A DNA stretch of 64,000 nucleotides from Tessaracoccus antarcticus (lineage in GTDB: Bacteria; Actinomycetota; Actinomycetes; Propionibacteriales; Propionibacteriaceae), in NCBI RefSeq assembly GCF_003688855.1, contig NZ_REFW01000001.1, positions 62,001 through 126,000 of the forward strand, read 5' to 3'. The position numbers were made by a program, and so were the translations under genes. Positions within the stretch are counted from its first letter, which is position 1. The number at the start of each line of letters is the position of its first letter. A model generated the notes under the pieces. The model had not been told where the DNA came from, ran no database searches, and worked only from the letters and a program-made list of their open reading frames with translations. Below are positions 17,014 through 24,929 of this stretch, in pieces.

Positions 17014-18234
17014 ATGAGCCTCATCGATCACGCCATCTGGTGGCACGTCTACCCCCTCGGCGCCTGCGGAGCCCCGATCCGCGAGACCCACGGGGAGCCG
17101 GCCCACCGGCTGCGGCGGCTGGACCCCTGGCTCGACTACGCCATTGAGCTCGGCTGCTCCGGGCTGCTGCTGGGGCCGATCTTCGCATCGACGGCGCACG
17201 GGTACGACACGCTCGACCACTTCCGCATCGACCCGCGGCTGGGTGACGACGAGGACTTCGACCATCTCATGGCCGAGTGCAACCGCCGAGGACTCTCCGT
17301 GGTGCTGGACGGGGTGTTCAACCACGTCGGCATCGACCATCCCATGGTCGCCAAGTCCCTCGCCGACCCGGCGCATTCCCTCATCCGGCTCCAACGAGAC
17401 GGCGACGGTGTACGCCCGGAGGACTGGGAGGGCCACACGGGGCTGGCGAACCTCGACCACTCGAATCCGGCCGTGGTCGACCTGGTCGTCGACATCATGC
17501 TGCACTGGCTGCGCCGGGGCATCGCGGGCTGGCGCCTCGACGTCGCCTACGCCGTGCCATCGGAATTCTGGCGAGCCGTCGCCGCCCGTGTGCGCGCCGA
17601 ATTTCCCCGTGCCATCTTCATCGGCGAGGTCATCCACGGCGACTACGCCGGGATCGCCCGCGCGGGCACCCTGGACACCGTCACGCAGTACGAACTGTGG
17701 AAGGCCATCTGGAGCTCACTGAAGGACCAGAACTTCTTCGAACTCGCGTGGACGCTGAAGCGGCACGCCGAGTTCTCCGACGACCTCATCATGCAGACAT
17801 TCGTCGGCAACCACGACGTGTCACGCATCGCCAGCCTCACCGGTGACGCCGGCGCCGCACTCGCGGCCGGCATCCTCCTGACCACCCCGGGCATGCCCAG
17901 CATCTACTACGGCGACGAACAGGGGTTCCGCGGCGAGAAGGGCACGGACGAGGCGGCCGACGACCCCATGCGGCCGCCGCTGCCGAACGCACCCGCTGAC
18001 CTGGTTCCCAACGGCGAGTGGCTGCACCGCCTGTACCAGGACCTCATCAGCCTGCGGAGACGCAACCCGTGGATCACCCGTGGCGAACTGATCGTGGAGA
18101 CCAACGACCAGACGTCGATCTCCTACCGCGTGGAGGCCGACGGCCACACCATGAGCACGTCCGTGCAGTGCGCCCCGCACCACGCCCTCACCGTCCTCGT
18201 CGACGGAGCGCACCAGTTCAGCTGGAACGGCTGA
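17014..18234 (+). CDS. Alpha-amylase family (GH13) glycoside hydrolase
   Basis: A 406-residue cytoplasmic GH13 enzyme without signal peptide. The (beta/alpha)8 barrel has VVLDGVFNHVG, GWRLDVA with nucleophile Asp176, IGEVIHG with acid/base Glu205 and VGNHDVSRI with Asp268, so all three catalytic carboxylates are present. IYYGDEQGF follows, and a short C-terminal beta domain closes the protein. Specificity (maltodextrin, trehalose or sucrose type) cannot be assigned. ATG 17014 with AGGGA upstream is chosen over ATG 16978, which lies only 2 nt after a TACGGT -10-like sequence. It stands alone without sugar-transport genes. Confidence 0.88.
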   Translation: MSLIDHAIWWHVYPLGACGAPIRETHGEPAHRLRRLDPWLDYAIELGCSGLLLGPIFASTAHGYDTLDHFRIDPRLGDDEDFDHLMAECNRRGLSVVLDGVFNHVGIDHPMVAKSLADPAHSLIRLQRDGDGVRPEDWEGHTGLANLDHSNPAVVDLVVDIMLHWLRRGIAGWRLDVAYAVPSEFWRAVAARVRAEFPRAIFIGEVIHGDYAGIARAGTLDTVTQYELWKAIWSSLKDQNFFELAWTLKRHAEFSDDLIMQTFVGNHDVSRIASLTGDAGAALAAGILLTTPGMPSIYYGDEQGFRGEKGTDEAADDPMRPPLPNAPADLVPNGEWLHRLYQDLISLRRRNPWITRGELIVETNDQTSISYRVEADGHTMSTSVQCAPHHALTVLVDGAHQFSWNG

Positions 18235-18254
18235 GCGCCGGCTTCGCGTCGCCG

Positions 18255-19070
18255 TCAGATCCGACCCGCGATGGACTCCACCCAGACGTCGTGGCCCAGT
18301 TTCAGGATGAGGACACCGACGACGATCAGGAACACCACCCGAACGAAGCCTGACCCCTTCGCGATGGCCGTCCGCGACCCCAGGTAGCCACCTGCCATGT
18401 TCATGACCGCCATGCTGAGCCCGAGCCCCCACACCACGTTGCCGGTGGGGATGAACAGAGCCAGCGCCCCCAGGTTCGTGCCCAGGTTCACGATCTTGGC
18501 CTTGGCGCTGGAGGCCATGAAGTCGTAGCCCAGGACGCTGACCAGCGCGATGATGAGGAACGTGCCCGTGCCGGGGCCCAGAAGTCCGTCGTAGAAGCCA
18601 ATGACCACGCCCAACGCGCAGGCGATGACCAGGTGACGCCCCCGCTCGAAGCGCAGGCTGGTGGCCGCCCCCATCATGGGGCGGACCGCCACGAAGATCG
18701 CCACGCTCAGGAGGGCCACCACGATGATGGGCTTGAAGACCTCCGGCGGCAGGACGGTGGCGACGGCGGCGCCGCCGAAGCTGCCAGCCACCGCGAAGCC
18801 CGCCATGGGCAGCGCGGTCCTCATGTCCGGCCGTATCCGTCGCACGTAGGTGACGCTGGCGGTGGCCGTGCCGAAGATGGAGGAGAGCTTGTTGGTGGCC
18901 AGTGCCTGCACGGGCGCAAGGCCGGGAACCAGCAGCAGGGCGGGCAACTGCAGCAGTCCCCCGCCGCCGACCACGGCGTCAACCCAACCCGCCGCGAAGG
19001 CCACGAGCATGACCAGCGCGAGCATCTCGACCCCCATCCCGTCGGGGAGGAACGCGTCGAGTGGAATCAC
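18255..19070 (-). CDS. TauE/SafE (TSUP) family sulfite or anion exporter
   Basis: A membrane permease of 271 residues with about eight helices and the two-repeat TSUP layout: AGWVDAVVGGGGLLQLPALLL in the first half and IGFYDGLLGPGTGTFLII in the second. The family moves sulfite, sulfonates or other organosulfur anions, and the ligand here is unknown. GTG 19070 is preferred because the TAGATT -10 box lies 6 nt before it and directly abuts the other possible start, GTG 19076. Its end converges on the glycosidase with 20 nt between stops. Confidence 0.87.
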   Translation of the reverse strand: MIPLDAFLPDGMGVEMLALVMLVAFAAGWVDAVVGGGGLLQLPALLLVPGLAPVQALATNKLSSIFGTATASVTYVRRIRPDMRTALPMAGFAVAGSFGGAAVATVLPPEVFKPIIVVALLSVAIFVAVRPMMGAATSLRFERGRHLVIACALGVVIGFYDGLLGPGTGTFLIIALVSVLGYDFMASSAKAKIVNLGTNLGALALFIPTGNVVWGLGLSMAVMNMAGGYLGSRTAIAKGSGFVRVVFLIVVGVLILKLGHDVWVESIAGRI

Positions 19071-19076
19071 CAGCAC

Positions 19077-19082
19077 AATCTA
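19077..19082 (-). promoter_or_regulatory. -10 box of the TSUP gene, leaderless
   Basis: TAGATT on the minus strand, 6 nt before GTG 19070. Confidence 0.5.
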
Positions 19083-19169
19083 GCGGCCGATCCCCGCCAC
19101 CGGCGACGGCCATCATCACCGGCCGGGCCCGGCTTTGGCCCTGGGCGCTCCGGCTCTTGCCGTCCCGCC

Positions 19170-19175
19170 TACCAT
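19170..19175 (+). promoter_or_regulatory. -10 box of the HAD gene at 19182, leaderless
   Basis: TACCAT, 6 nt before the ATG at 19182. Confidence 0.45.
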
Positions 19176-19181
19176 CGGGAC

Positions 19182-19784
19182 ATGATCAAGGCCGTCGTCT
19201 TCGACCTCGGCGGGGTGCTCGCCTCGCCACCGTCCCTCCTGCCCCTGCTGGCTGCGCGCATGGGCACCACCCACGCGCGCGTCGCCGAGCACTACTGGAG
19301 TGGCCGCGACGCCTACGATGCCGGTGGCAGCACGCAGGACTACTGGGGACCGCTCGTCGCCGCCGCCGGCGGTTCAGCCAGCGAGGGCCTGCTGGACGAA
19401 CTCGCACTGCTGGATGCCAGTGTCTGGTCGGAACTCCGCCCGCAAGCGTGGCAGGTGCTGCGCGACTGCCGCTCCGCCGGCGTGATCGTCGCCATCCTCA
19501 GCAACTCCCCGCACGCCGTGCAGAGCGCGGCGGACGGTGCGCAGTGGCGTCGCGACGTGGACCACCTGTTCGTCTCCGCCACCCTTGGCATGATGAAGCC
19601 CGATCCCGCCATCTACCGGGCCGTCGCGGACCAGTTGGGCCTGCCGGGCGCGGAGCTCGCGTTCATCGACGACAAGCAGGCCAACGTCGACGGGGCACTC
19701 GCAGTCGGTTGGCGCGCGCACCTGTGGACCGACGATGCCGACACCCGCGACTGGCTCGTGGCTGTGGGCGTCCTGGAACGCTGA
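19182..19784 (+). CDS. HAD-superfamily hydrolase (epoxide hydrolase N-terminal-like)
   Basis: A 200-residue HAD phosphatase: motif I VVFDLGGVLAS with the nucleophile Asp near residue 8, motif II ILSNSPH, motif III KPDPAIYRAV, and motif IV FIDDKQANVDGALAVGW. In motif I the usual second Asp (DxD) is Gly, as in the HAD-IA group related to the epoxide hydrolase N-terminal domain, so catalytic activity may be altered. Substrate unknown. It diverges from the TSUP gene and converges with the S33 hydrolase gene. Confidence 0.85.
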   Translation: MIKAVVFDLGGVLASPPSLLPLLAARMGTTHARVAEHYWSGRDAYDAGGSTQDYWGPLVAAAGGSASEGLLDELALLDASVWSELRPQAWQVLRDCRSAGVIVAILSNSPHAVQSAADGAQWRRDVDHLFVSATLGMMKPDPAIYRAVADQLGLPGAELAFIDDKQANVDGALAVGWRAHLWTDDADTRDWLVAVGVLER

Positions 19785-19848
19785 CCCTCCTGACCCCGGT
19801 TCACGGAGCCTCAACCGACCTGTCCAGCAGCCTGCCGCCCCGTCCGGG

Positions 19849-21099
19849 TCAGCGGAGGATGCGGTCCTGCGCGAGGTCGATGAGCCGGGGCAGCACCTGG
19901 CCCGTGCGCAGCCCGCTGTGCTCGTGCTCACTGGTGATGCGCACCCGGACATCGGGCATCAAACCGGCCGTGGCCAGGGAGTGCTCGACGGGTACGAACA
20001 CGTCGTTGTAGTACACGGCCGCGGCGCCGCGGATGCCCGAGGCGGCGATGGCCTCAGCGTCGTAGAGTCTTGGCCACTGGACCTGCGCCAGCGCCTCCGC
20101 CACCTCCCGCCAGGGCTGGAATGCCGGGACCGTCTCCGCCCATTCCCGTCGGACGTGCTCACCGGTGAGGAGGGTGGGGTCTGCGAGGAAGTCGTCGGGT
20201 TCGGCACGCTCCGCCGCCCAGTTGGTGACCACCCCGTCGGCGTAGGAGGACTCGTGGAGCACGTAGTAGAGCGGATTGCGTCCACGGTAGGGAAGGGCGG
20301 CGGCCAGGTCGTGACGGAAGGCGTTGGTGGCCGGATCCTGCTCCAGCAGGGACCAGAGCGTCTGCCATCCGTCGTCGCTGCCGAGCAGCATGCCGAGCGA
20401 TCGGATCCGCGACACCGACACCACCTCCCGGTCAGGAAGCACGATGGCGCCGTCGGCGGCGAGGTCGACGAGGCGCGCGACGGCGTCCCGGTGCTCCGGG
20501 AAGCGACGGTAGTAGCGCAGGGTGGCGGCCCGCATCTTGTCGTAGGTGAGTGCGTACACGTCCTCGGCCGGGAGCCCTATGCCACTGAGGCCACCGGTGA
20601 AGTAGGCACGATCCAGCGAGGAGGCATCGGTGCTGAGGTAGGCCATGGTGGTGAATCCGCCGAACGACTGGCCCAGGGTGTTCCATGTCGTGGCGCCGAG
20701 ATGTTCGCGCATCGCCTCGGCGTCCCGCACGATCGCATCGGCCCGCAGGTGCGTGAGGTGCTCCACGACGGCGTCGGTGCCACGCTCCAGGTCCTCGTCG
20801 CGGACGGGGGTGGACCTGCCGGTGCCACGTTGGTCCAGCAGGACGACGCGGTAGTGCTTCAGCGCGTCGCCCAGCCACGACGGCGACGTGGGGCTTGCCA
20901 GCGCGCGCGGCGCCTCGGAGCCGGGGCCGCCCTGCAGGAACACGAGGTAGGGCAGGTCTGCGCCGTCCTCGCGGATGACAACGCAGGCGTGCACCTCGAC
21001 GGAGCGGCCGTCATCCGGGTCGCCCCACACGAGGGGGACGTCGATGGTGTGGTTCTCCACCGTGAGGTCCTGCATGTGGTGTGTCGTGGTTGAGGCCAT
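19849..21099 (-). CDS. Proline iminopeptidase-like alpha/beta hydrolase (S33)
   Basis: A 416-residue cytoplasmic hydrolase. VFLQGGPGSEAP is the HGGPG oxyanion-hole motif, LLDQRGTGRS follows, and the nucleophile elbow is GQSFGGF. A helical cap and a C-terminal GLMPDVRVRITSEHEHSGLRTG with the His complete the fold. These are features of prolyl aminopeptidases and related S33 enzymes that release N-terminal residues from peptides. ATG 21099 has TAGGCT 6 nt upstream. The length exceeds the ~315 residues of classic Pip, so a relative with a larger cap is likely. Confidence 0.83.
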   Translation of the reverse strand: MASTTTHHMQDLTVENHTIDVPLVWGDPDDGRSVEVHACVVIREDGADLPYLVFLQGGPGSEAPRALASPTSPSWLGDALKHYRVVLLDQRGTGRSTPVRDEDLERGTDAVVEHLTHLRADAIVRDAEAMREHLGATTWNTLGQSFGGFTTMAYLSTDASSLDRAYFTGGLSGIGLPAEDVYALTYDKMRAATLRYYRRFPEHRDAVARLVDLAADGAIVLPDREVVSVSRIRSLGMLLGSDDGWQTLWSLLEQDPATNAFRHDLAAALPYRGRNPLYYVLHESSYADGVVTNWAAERAEPDDFLADPTLLTGEHVRREWAETVPAFQPWREVAEALAQVQWPRLYDAEAIAASGIRGAAAVYYNDVFVPVEHSLATAGLMPDVRVRITSEHEHSGLRTGQVLPRLIDLAQDRILR

Positions 21100-21105
21100 G
21101 GGTCG

Positions 21106-21111
21106 AGCCTA
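21106..21111 (-). promoter_or_regulatory. -10 box of the S33 hydrolase gene, leaderless
   Basis: TAGGCT on the minus strand, 6 nt before the ATG at 21099. Confidence 0.55.
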
Positions 21112-21145
21112 TGCCGGGGCGGCACCGCAGGGTGGAGGACCCCCG

Positions 21146-22162
21146 TCAGATGAAGCGCACCCAGTCCGGGCCCAGCCCGGTCTCCACCCGGTGGAGATGG
21201 ACGAGCGCACCCTCATCGAGCCGGTACAGCGATGCGCACCCGGAGCGCTCGCCCACCACCACCAGTCGGGTGCCCTCAGGCGACACCGCCAGGCCCCGGG
21301 GCTGCTCCTCGGTGCCCGTGATGACGACGCGGTCCGTGAGGTGGCCGTTGCCGTCGAGTGCCACCGCAGCAATGGTGGATTCGGTGCGCTCCGAACACAC
21401 CAACCACCGCCCTCCGTCGGCGAGGCCGAGGTCCGCGCCCCAGATGAGGTGATCGGCGCGAGGATCACGACCGTAGGCACTCACCCCCAAGCCCTTGTCG
21501 GTGGCGTGGGCCGCCACGGCCTCCGCGCGGGTGAGGCTGCCGTCGGCGGCGCGGTCGAAGCGGATGGCCTCGCCCGTGAACTCGGTGATGAGGTAGGCGC
21601 TGCGTCCGTCATCGGTCAGCACGAGGTGGCGGGGGCCGGAGCCGGGTGGGCACGCCACGGTGGCCTCCGGCAGTTCGGTGAGGCTGGAATCCGGATGGAG
21701 GGCGTACTGCGCGATGAGGTCCTCGCCCAGCGACGCGAAGTAGGCGGTCCTGCCGTCTCGACCGGGCACTGCCGCGTGCAGGTTGCGGAACTCCAGCCGG
21801 GAGACGACGTCGCCCAGCACACCGTCGACCACCGGCCAGGACGCGCCCCAGCCCCCGTGGTACGAGGCGCCCAGCAGCGTGGAGCCACTCAGACCCAGGT
21901 AAGCGAGCGGGTCGTCAACGTCGCGGCGCGACAGCTCACTCAAGGCACCGGTGTCGCGGTCCAGTTGAAGCGTCACCACAGCAGGGTGTGGATCCTTGAC
22001 CCCCACGTAGACCAGCGCGCGGTCGACGTCCACCGCGAACGTGCTGCATCCCACACCGACCTGCGTGCTGGCCAGCAATCGGAGTTCGTCGTCGATGAGC
22101 CGGAAGGCGGAGATGTCCCCACCCTTGTCGTTGCCAACCAGGACCACTGATGGTGTCGTCAT
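21146..22162 (-). CDS. Lactonase family beta-propeller protein
   Basis: A 338-residue seven-bladed propeller of the lactonase (6-phosphogluconolactonase/YbhE) family: VGNDKGGDISAF in blade 1, NLHAAVPGRDGRTAYFASLG, GSGPRHLVLTDDGRSAYLITEF, and EEQPRGLAVSPEGTRLVVVGE. The GPRH and PRGLAVSP repeats are typical of the family. It may hydrolyse 6-phosphogluconolactone in the pentose phosphate pathway, but several family members have other or no known activity. ATG 22162 has TACGAT 7 nt upstream; MWG- three codons earlier is the alternative. Confidence 0.85.
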   Translation of the reverse strand: MTTPSVVLVGNDKGGDISAFRLIDDELRLLASTQVGVGCSTFAVDVDRALVYVGVKDPHPAVVTLQLDRDTGALSELSRRDVDDPLAYLGLSGSTLLGASYHGGWGASWPVVDGVLGDVVSRLEFRNLHAAVPGRDGRTAYFASLGEDLIAQYALHPDSSLTELPEATVACPPGSGPRHLVLTDDGRSAYLITEFTGEAIRFDRAADGSLTRAEAVAAHATDKGLGVSAYGRDPRADHLIWGADLGLADGGRWLVCSERTESTIAAVALDGNGHLTDRVVITGTEEQPRGLAVSPEGTRLVVVGERSGCASLYRLDEGALVHLHRVETGLGPDWVRFI

Positions 22163-22169
22163 GCCCCAC

Positions 22170-22175
22170 ATCGTA
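22170..22175 (-). promoter_or_regulatory. -10 box of the lactonase gene, leaderless
   Basis: TACGAT on the minus strand, 7 nt before ATG 22162. Confidence 0.6.
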
Positions 22176-22230
22176 GGCGGGTACGAACCCGCGCGCGGCC
22201 GCGGCCAGCAGTCACCCGCCCGGGCGAAGG

Positions 22231-22236
22231 TAGGGT
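22231..22236 (+). promoter_or_regulatory. -10 box of the HAD gene at 22245, leaderless
   Basis: TAGGGT, 8 nt before the GTG at 22245. Confidence 0.5.
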
Positions 22237-22244
22237 GCATCACC

Positions 22245-22937
22245 GTGACCCCACTTCCCTTCTCCGCCATCCTCTTCGACTGCGACGGCGTCCTCGTCGA
22301 CTCCGAGCCCATCGTCAGCAAGGTGTTCCGACAGATGCTCGTGGAGTTGGGCTGGGACATCGGCGAACAGGAGTGCATGGACCTCTTCGTCGGCAAGTCC
22401 TTCCTCGATGAGTGGCGCATCATCCACGAGCGCACAGGTCTCCGCATCGACCAGGACTGGCTCGTGGGTTTCCGTGAGCGCCGGGACGCGGCGCTCGCCC
22501 GGGAACTCGCGGCGATGCCCGGGGCCGTCCCGGCGGTCAGGGCGGTGGCGGAGGCGATGGGCGGCCGGTTCGCCTGTGCAAGCGGGGCAGATCGTCGCAA
22601 GATCGAGATGCAGTTGCGCATCGCCGGGCTCGACGGCCTGTTCGGCGACCGCGTGTTCAGCGGCCTGGAGACACCACGCAGCAAACCCGCCCCCGACGTG
22701 TACCTCGCCGCGGCCGCGGCGCTGGGCGTCGATCCCGCCACCACCGCCGTGGTCGAGGACTCAGTGCCCGGCGTGCTGGCCGGGGTGGCCGCCGGGGCGA
22801 CGGTCTTTGCCTTCGCACCGCCGACGCGAACCTATTCCCTGGCCGAACACCTGCTGGAGGCCGGCGCCCACCACATCGTCACGAGCATGGATGACCTGCC
22901 AGCGCTCCTGATGGGCACCGACGCCCTCGCCAGCTGA
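22245..22937 (+). CDS. HAD-IA phosphatase, beta-phosphoglucomutase/phosphatase type
   Basis: A 230-residue HAD enzyme with FDCDGVLVDSEP (both Asp of motif I), a helical cap, CASGADRRKIEMQL as motif II, SKPAPDVYL as motif III with the Lys, and VVEDSVPGVLAGVAAG as motif IV. This matches sugar-phosphate phosphatases and phosphoglucomutases of the YcjU/Gph branch; the substrate is not defined by sequence. The GTG at 22245 gives MTPLPFSAILF. The frame is open upstream but that segment lies over the divergent lactonase gene. Confidence 0.88.
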   Translation: MTPLPFSAILFDCDGVLVDSEPIVSKVFRQMLVELGWDIGEQECMDLFVGKSFLDEWRIIHERTGLRIDQDWLVGFRERRDAALARELAAMPGAVPAVRAVAEAMGGRFACASGADRRKIEMQLRIAGLDGLFGDRVFSGLETPRSKPAPDVYLAAAAALGVDPATTAVVEDSVPGVLAGVAAGATVFAFAPPTRTYSLAEHLLEAGAHHIVTSMDDLPALLMGTDALAS

Positions 22938-23134
22938 GACGACCCGGGACCCAGTGGGTTCGTCCCGTTTCCCGGGAGATCCTGCACCACACCGTGAGTT
23001 CTGTTCCCTGAGTGCCGCCCGCGGGGAACGAGCCGGCGGTGTATCGAAGGGCTCGTGACGTGGAGGAGCTCACTTGTTCGCACGCGACTCGGCATGGGTG
23101 TGTGATGGGAGACTCCACTCGACCCCCTGCTCCG

Positions 23135-23140
23135 TAGAGT
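23135..23140 (+). promoter_or_regulatory. -10 box of the SDR gene, leaderless
   Basis: TAGAGT, 6 nt before the ATG at 23147. Confidence 0.6.
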
Positions 23141-23146
23141 TACACC

Positions 23147-23839
23147 ATGTCTGGTCACACACTTCAGGGCGCAGTCGTCGCCGTCATCGGGGCCAGTGGC
23201 GCCCTCGGATCGATCATCTCCCAGGAACTCGTGGAGCGAGGAGCCAAGGTCCTGCTGGTGGGGCGCAGCGAGGAGAAGCTTCAGGCCGTGGGACTGGCCG
23301 ACGCCACCATCGTCCTGGCTGACCTCACCGACGCAAACGCCGGGGACGCCGTCGTCGAGGCTGCCTCCCGAGCCCATGGCCGGCTGGACGGCGTGATCAA
23401 TGCCGCTGGGGTCGTCGCCTTCGGCGCGCTGTCCGAGACCGAGGACGCCATCATCGAAGAACTCTTCATGACCAATGTCATAGGGCCCCTGTGGCTGATG
23501 CGCCGTGTGACGCCGATGCTCCAGGAGTCCGGCGGGTTCCTGGCCAACATCTCGGCCATCGTCGCCGACAAACCCATGGCCGGCATGGTCACCTACTCCG
23601 CCACGAAGGCCGCTCTCACGGCTGCCGACCACGCCATGGGGCGCGAACTGCGCAAGTCCGGCATCGACGTGTACGACGTCCGCCCCCCGCACACCGAGAC
23701 AGGTCTGGTGACCCGCGCGCTGGCGGGTGACGCGCCGAAACTCCCGGAGGGGTTGCCTCCGGAAGTCACGGCCCGCAGGATTGTTGACGCCATCGAGGCG
23801 GGGCAGTTCGACGTGCCCGCCGAGGACTTCTCAGCCTGA
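23147..23839 (+). CDS. Short-chain dehydrogenase/reductase
   Basis: A 230-residue NAD(P)-dependent oxidoreductase with the nucleotide motif GASGALG near residue 15, INAAG, the catalytic Ser in NISAIV and YSATK (Tyr and Lys). LLVGRSEEKL after beta-2 suggests NADP preference through the Arg. The substrate is unknown. The 209 nt before the gene contain only its promoter that I can see. Its last codons overlap those of the opposite-strand HAAS gene by 9 nt. Confidence 0.9.
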   Translation: MSGHTLQGAVVAVIGASGALGSIISQELVERGAKVLLVGRSEEKLQAVGLADATIVLADLTDANAGDAVVEAASRAHGRLDGVINAAGVVAFGALSETEDAIIEELFMTNVIGPLWLMRRVTPMLQESGGFLANISAIVADKPMAGMVTYSATKAALTAADHAMGRELRKSGIDVYDVRPPHTETGLVTRALAGDAPKLPEGLPPEVTARRIVDAIEAGQFDVPAEDFSA

Positions 23840-24364
23840 CGTGCGGGCGAGCCGCCAGATCCGGGAGAACACCAGGTACGCCACGGTCCCGATGAGTGCG
23901 ATCACCAGCACCAAGGGCAGGATGTTGGTGGTCGACATCGAGATCTGCTCCGCCGTCGAGATGAACACCGTCTGTGAACCCCACAGGGTGACGGTGCGGG
24001 TGCCCCCACCCATGGCCTGCAGGGTGTCCAGTGTGCCGATGGCATAGGCCATCACCAGGAATGCGGTCACGCAGATGGCGATGCCCCCCGCGACCGCGCC
24101 CGCCACGTAGCGCGGACCCTCCGGATCCATCTCCGCGGTGTACTGCTCGGCGAGGTCGCCGGGCTTCCCCAGGCCCTCCAGCGCCGGGCTCATCCCGATG
24201 TCGGCGGCGGTGGCGGTGAGGTCCCTGCGGAGGTCGCGCTGGATGTGGCGACTTTGTTTCGACGGAAGGTTGCGCAGACCCCAGTCGAGGCGCGTCAGGT
24301 ACCACTCGCGTCGCAGGAAATCGGCGATTCCCGGACGGTACCGGGTGCGTGCTGTGTCACTCAT
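23831..24364 (-). CDS. HAAS-like membrane protein paired with PadR
   Basis: A 177-residue protein. The first ~85 residues are basic and helical (FLRREWYLTRLDWGL, DLRRDLTATAADIG, LGKPGDLAEQY) like the HAAS signalling domain. Two membrane helices follow (VAGAVAGGIAICVTAFLVMAYAIG and ILPLVLVIALIGTVAYLVF). HAAS proteins are commonly encoded just after a PadR regulator, and that is the case here: the ATG overlaps the PadR stop by 4 nt (ATGA). It probably works with the regulator at the membrane, but the mechanism is unknown. Confidence 0.75.
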   Translation of the reverse strand: MSDTARTRYRPGIADFLRREWYLTRLDWGLRNLPSKQSRHIQRDLRRDLTATAADIGMSPALEGLGKPGDLAEQYTAEMDPEGPRYVAGAVAGGIAICVTAFLVMAYAIGTLDTLQAMGGGTRTVTLWGSQTVFISTAEQISMSTTNILPLVLVIALIGTVAYLVFSRIWRLARTSG

Positions 24365-24750
24365 GAGGTCTTTCCCTTCGTGGTGCTGTGGGCGGACGGC
24401 TCCAGAGCGCCCGATGGGGGGCTCGAGCCGAGAACGGACGAGACGGCGGCGGCCAGATCATCCCAGCCGCTGATGGCCTCGGCGAGGGCAGCCCCGCCGG
24501 AGGCGGTGACTCCGTAGTACTTGCGCGCGGGCCCTGCCGTGGAGGCGACGAGCCGGGAACCCAACAGGCCCTCCCGCTCGAGCCGGTTGAGGACCGGGTA
24601 CACCGTCCCCGTGGAGATGCCGGCCAGCCCTCGGCGGGTGAGCCTGGTCACCAACTCATAGCCGTAGGTCTCCTCATCCGAGAGAACCTTCAGCACGAGC
24701 ATGCGCAGAACACCTTTGAGGAGCTGCGGATCACGAATGGTTTCTTGCAT
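24361..24750 (-). CDS. PadR-family transcriptional regulator
   Basis: A 129-residue winged-helix protein: LLKGVLRMLVLKVLSDEETYGYEL, GISTGTVYPVLNRLEREGLL and ARKYYGVTASGGAALAEA, the full PadR-N domain with the Gly-Tyr (GYEL) and wing sequences. A Ser/Thr-rich tail replaces the long C-terminal dimerisation helices of larger PadR proteins. It is expected to repress its own promoter. Two TCTTGCAT direct repeats (24743-24750 and 24772-24779) lie in the start codon and spacer region and are candidate operators. Cotranscribed with the HAAS-like gene. Confidence 0.9.
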   Translation of the reverse strand: MQETIRDPQLLKGVLRMLVLKVLSDEETYGYELVTRLTRRGLAGISTGTVYPVLNRLEREGLLGSRLVASTAGPARKYYGVTASGGAALAEAISGWDDLAAAVSSVLGSSPPSGALEPSAHSTTKGKTS

Positions 24751-24785
24751 GGATACAGACTACGGCAGCTATCTTGCATTGACAA
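24743..24785 (-). promoter_or_regulatory. PadR promoter with candidate autoregulatory repeats
   Basis: On the minus strand, TTGTCA (24780-24785) and TAGTCT (24757-24762) are separated by exactly 17 nt, and the -10 is 6 nt before the ATG, so the message should be leaderless. The 8-nt direct repeat TCTTGCAT (plus strand) occurs at 24743-24750 and 24772-24779, covering the start codon and the spacer. Confidence 0.6.
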
Positions 24786-24915
24786 GTAGTACGGGGATAA
24801 CAGTAGTGGGTATCGAAGCTTTGCCGATGTCGCGGCTCCTCGATCCACGACCCTCACTGTCAGACATTTCGCCACGCCAGCCGCTACGAGGGCCACCGTC
24901 ACCGGTGCGTACAAC

Positions 24916-24921
24916 TAGCAT
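24916..24921 (+). promoter_or_regulatory. -10 box of the acetyl esterase gene, leaderless
   Basis: TAGCAT, 8 nt before the ATG at 24930. Confidence 0.45.
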
Positions 24922-24929
24922 TGGTTGGC

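Noticed and set aside
22938-23146. Possible small ORF upstream of the SDR gene
   Set aside because: Frames on both strands lack a ribosome site, leaderless box or recognisable sequence. Only the SDR promoter is supported.
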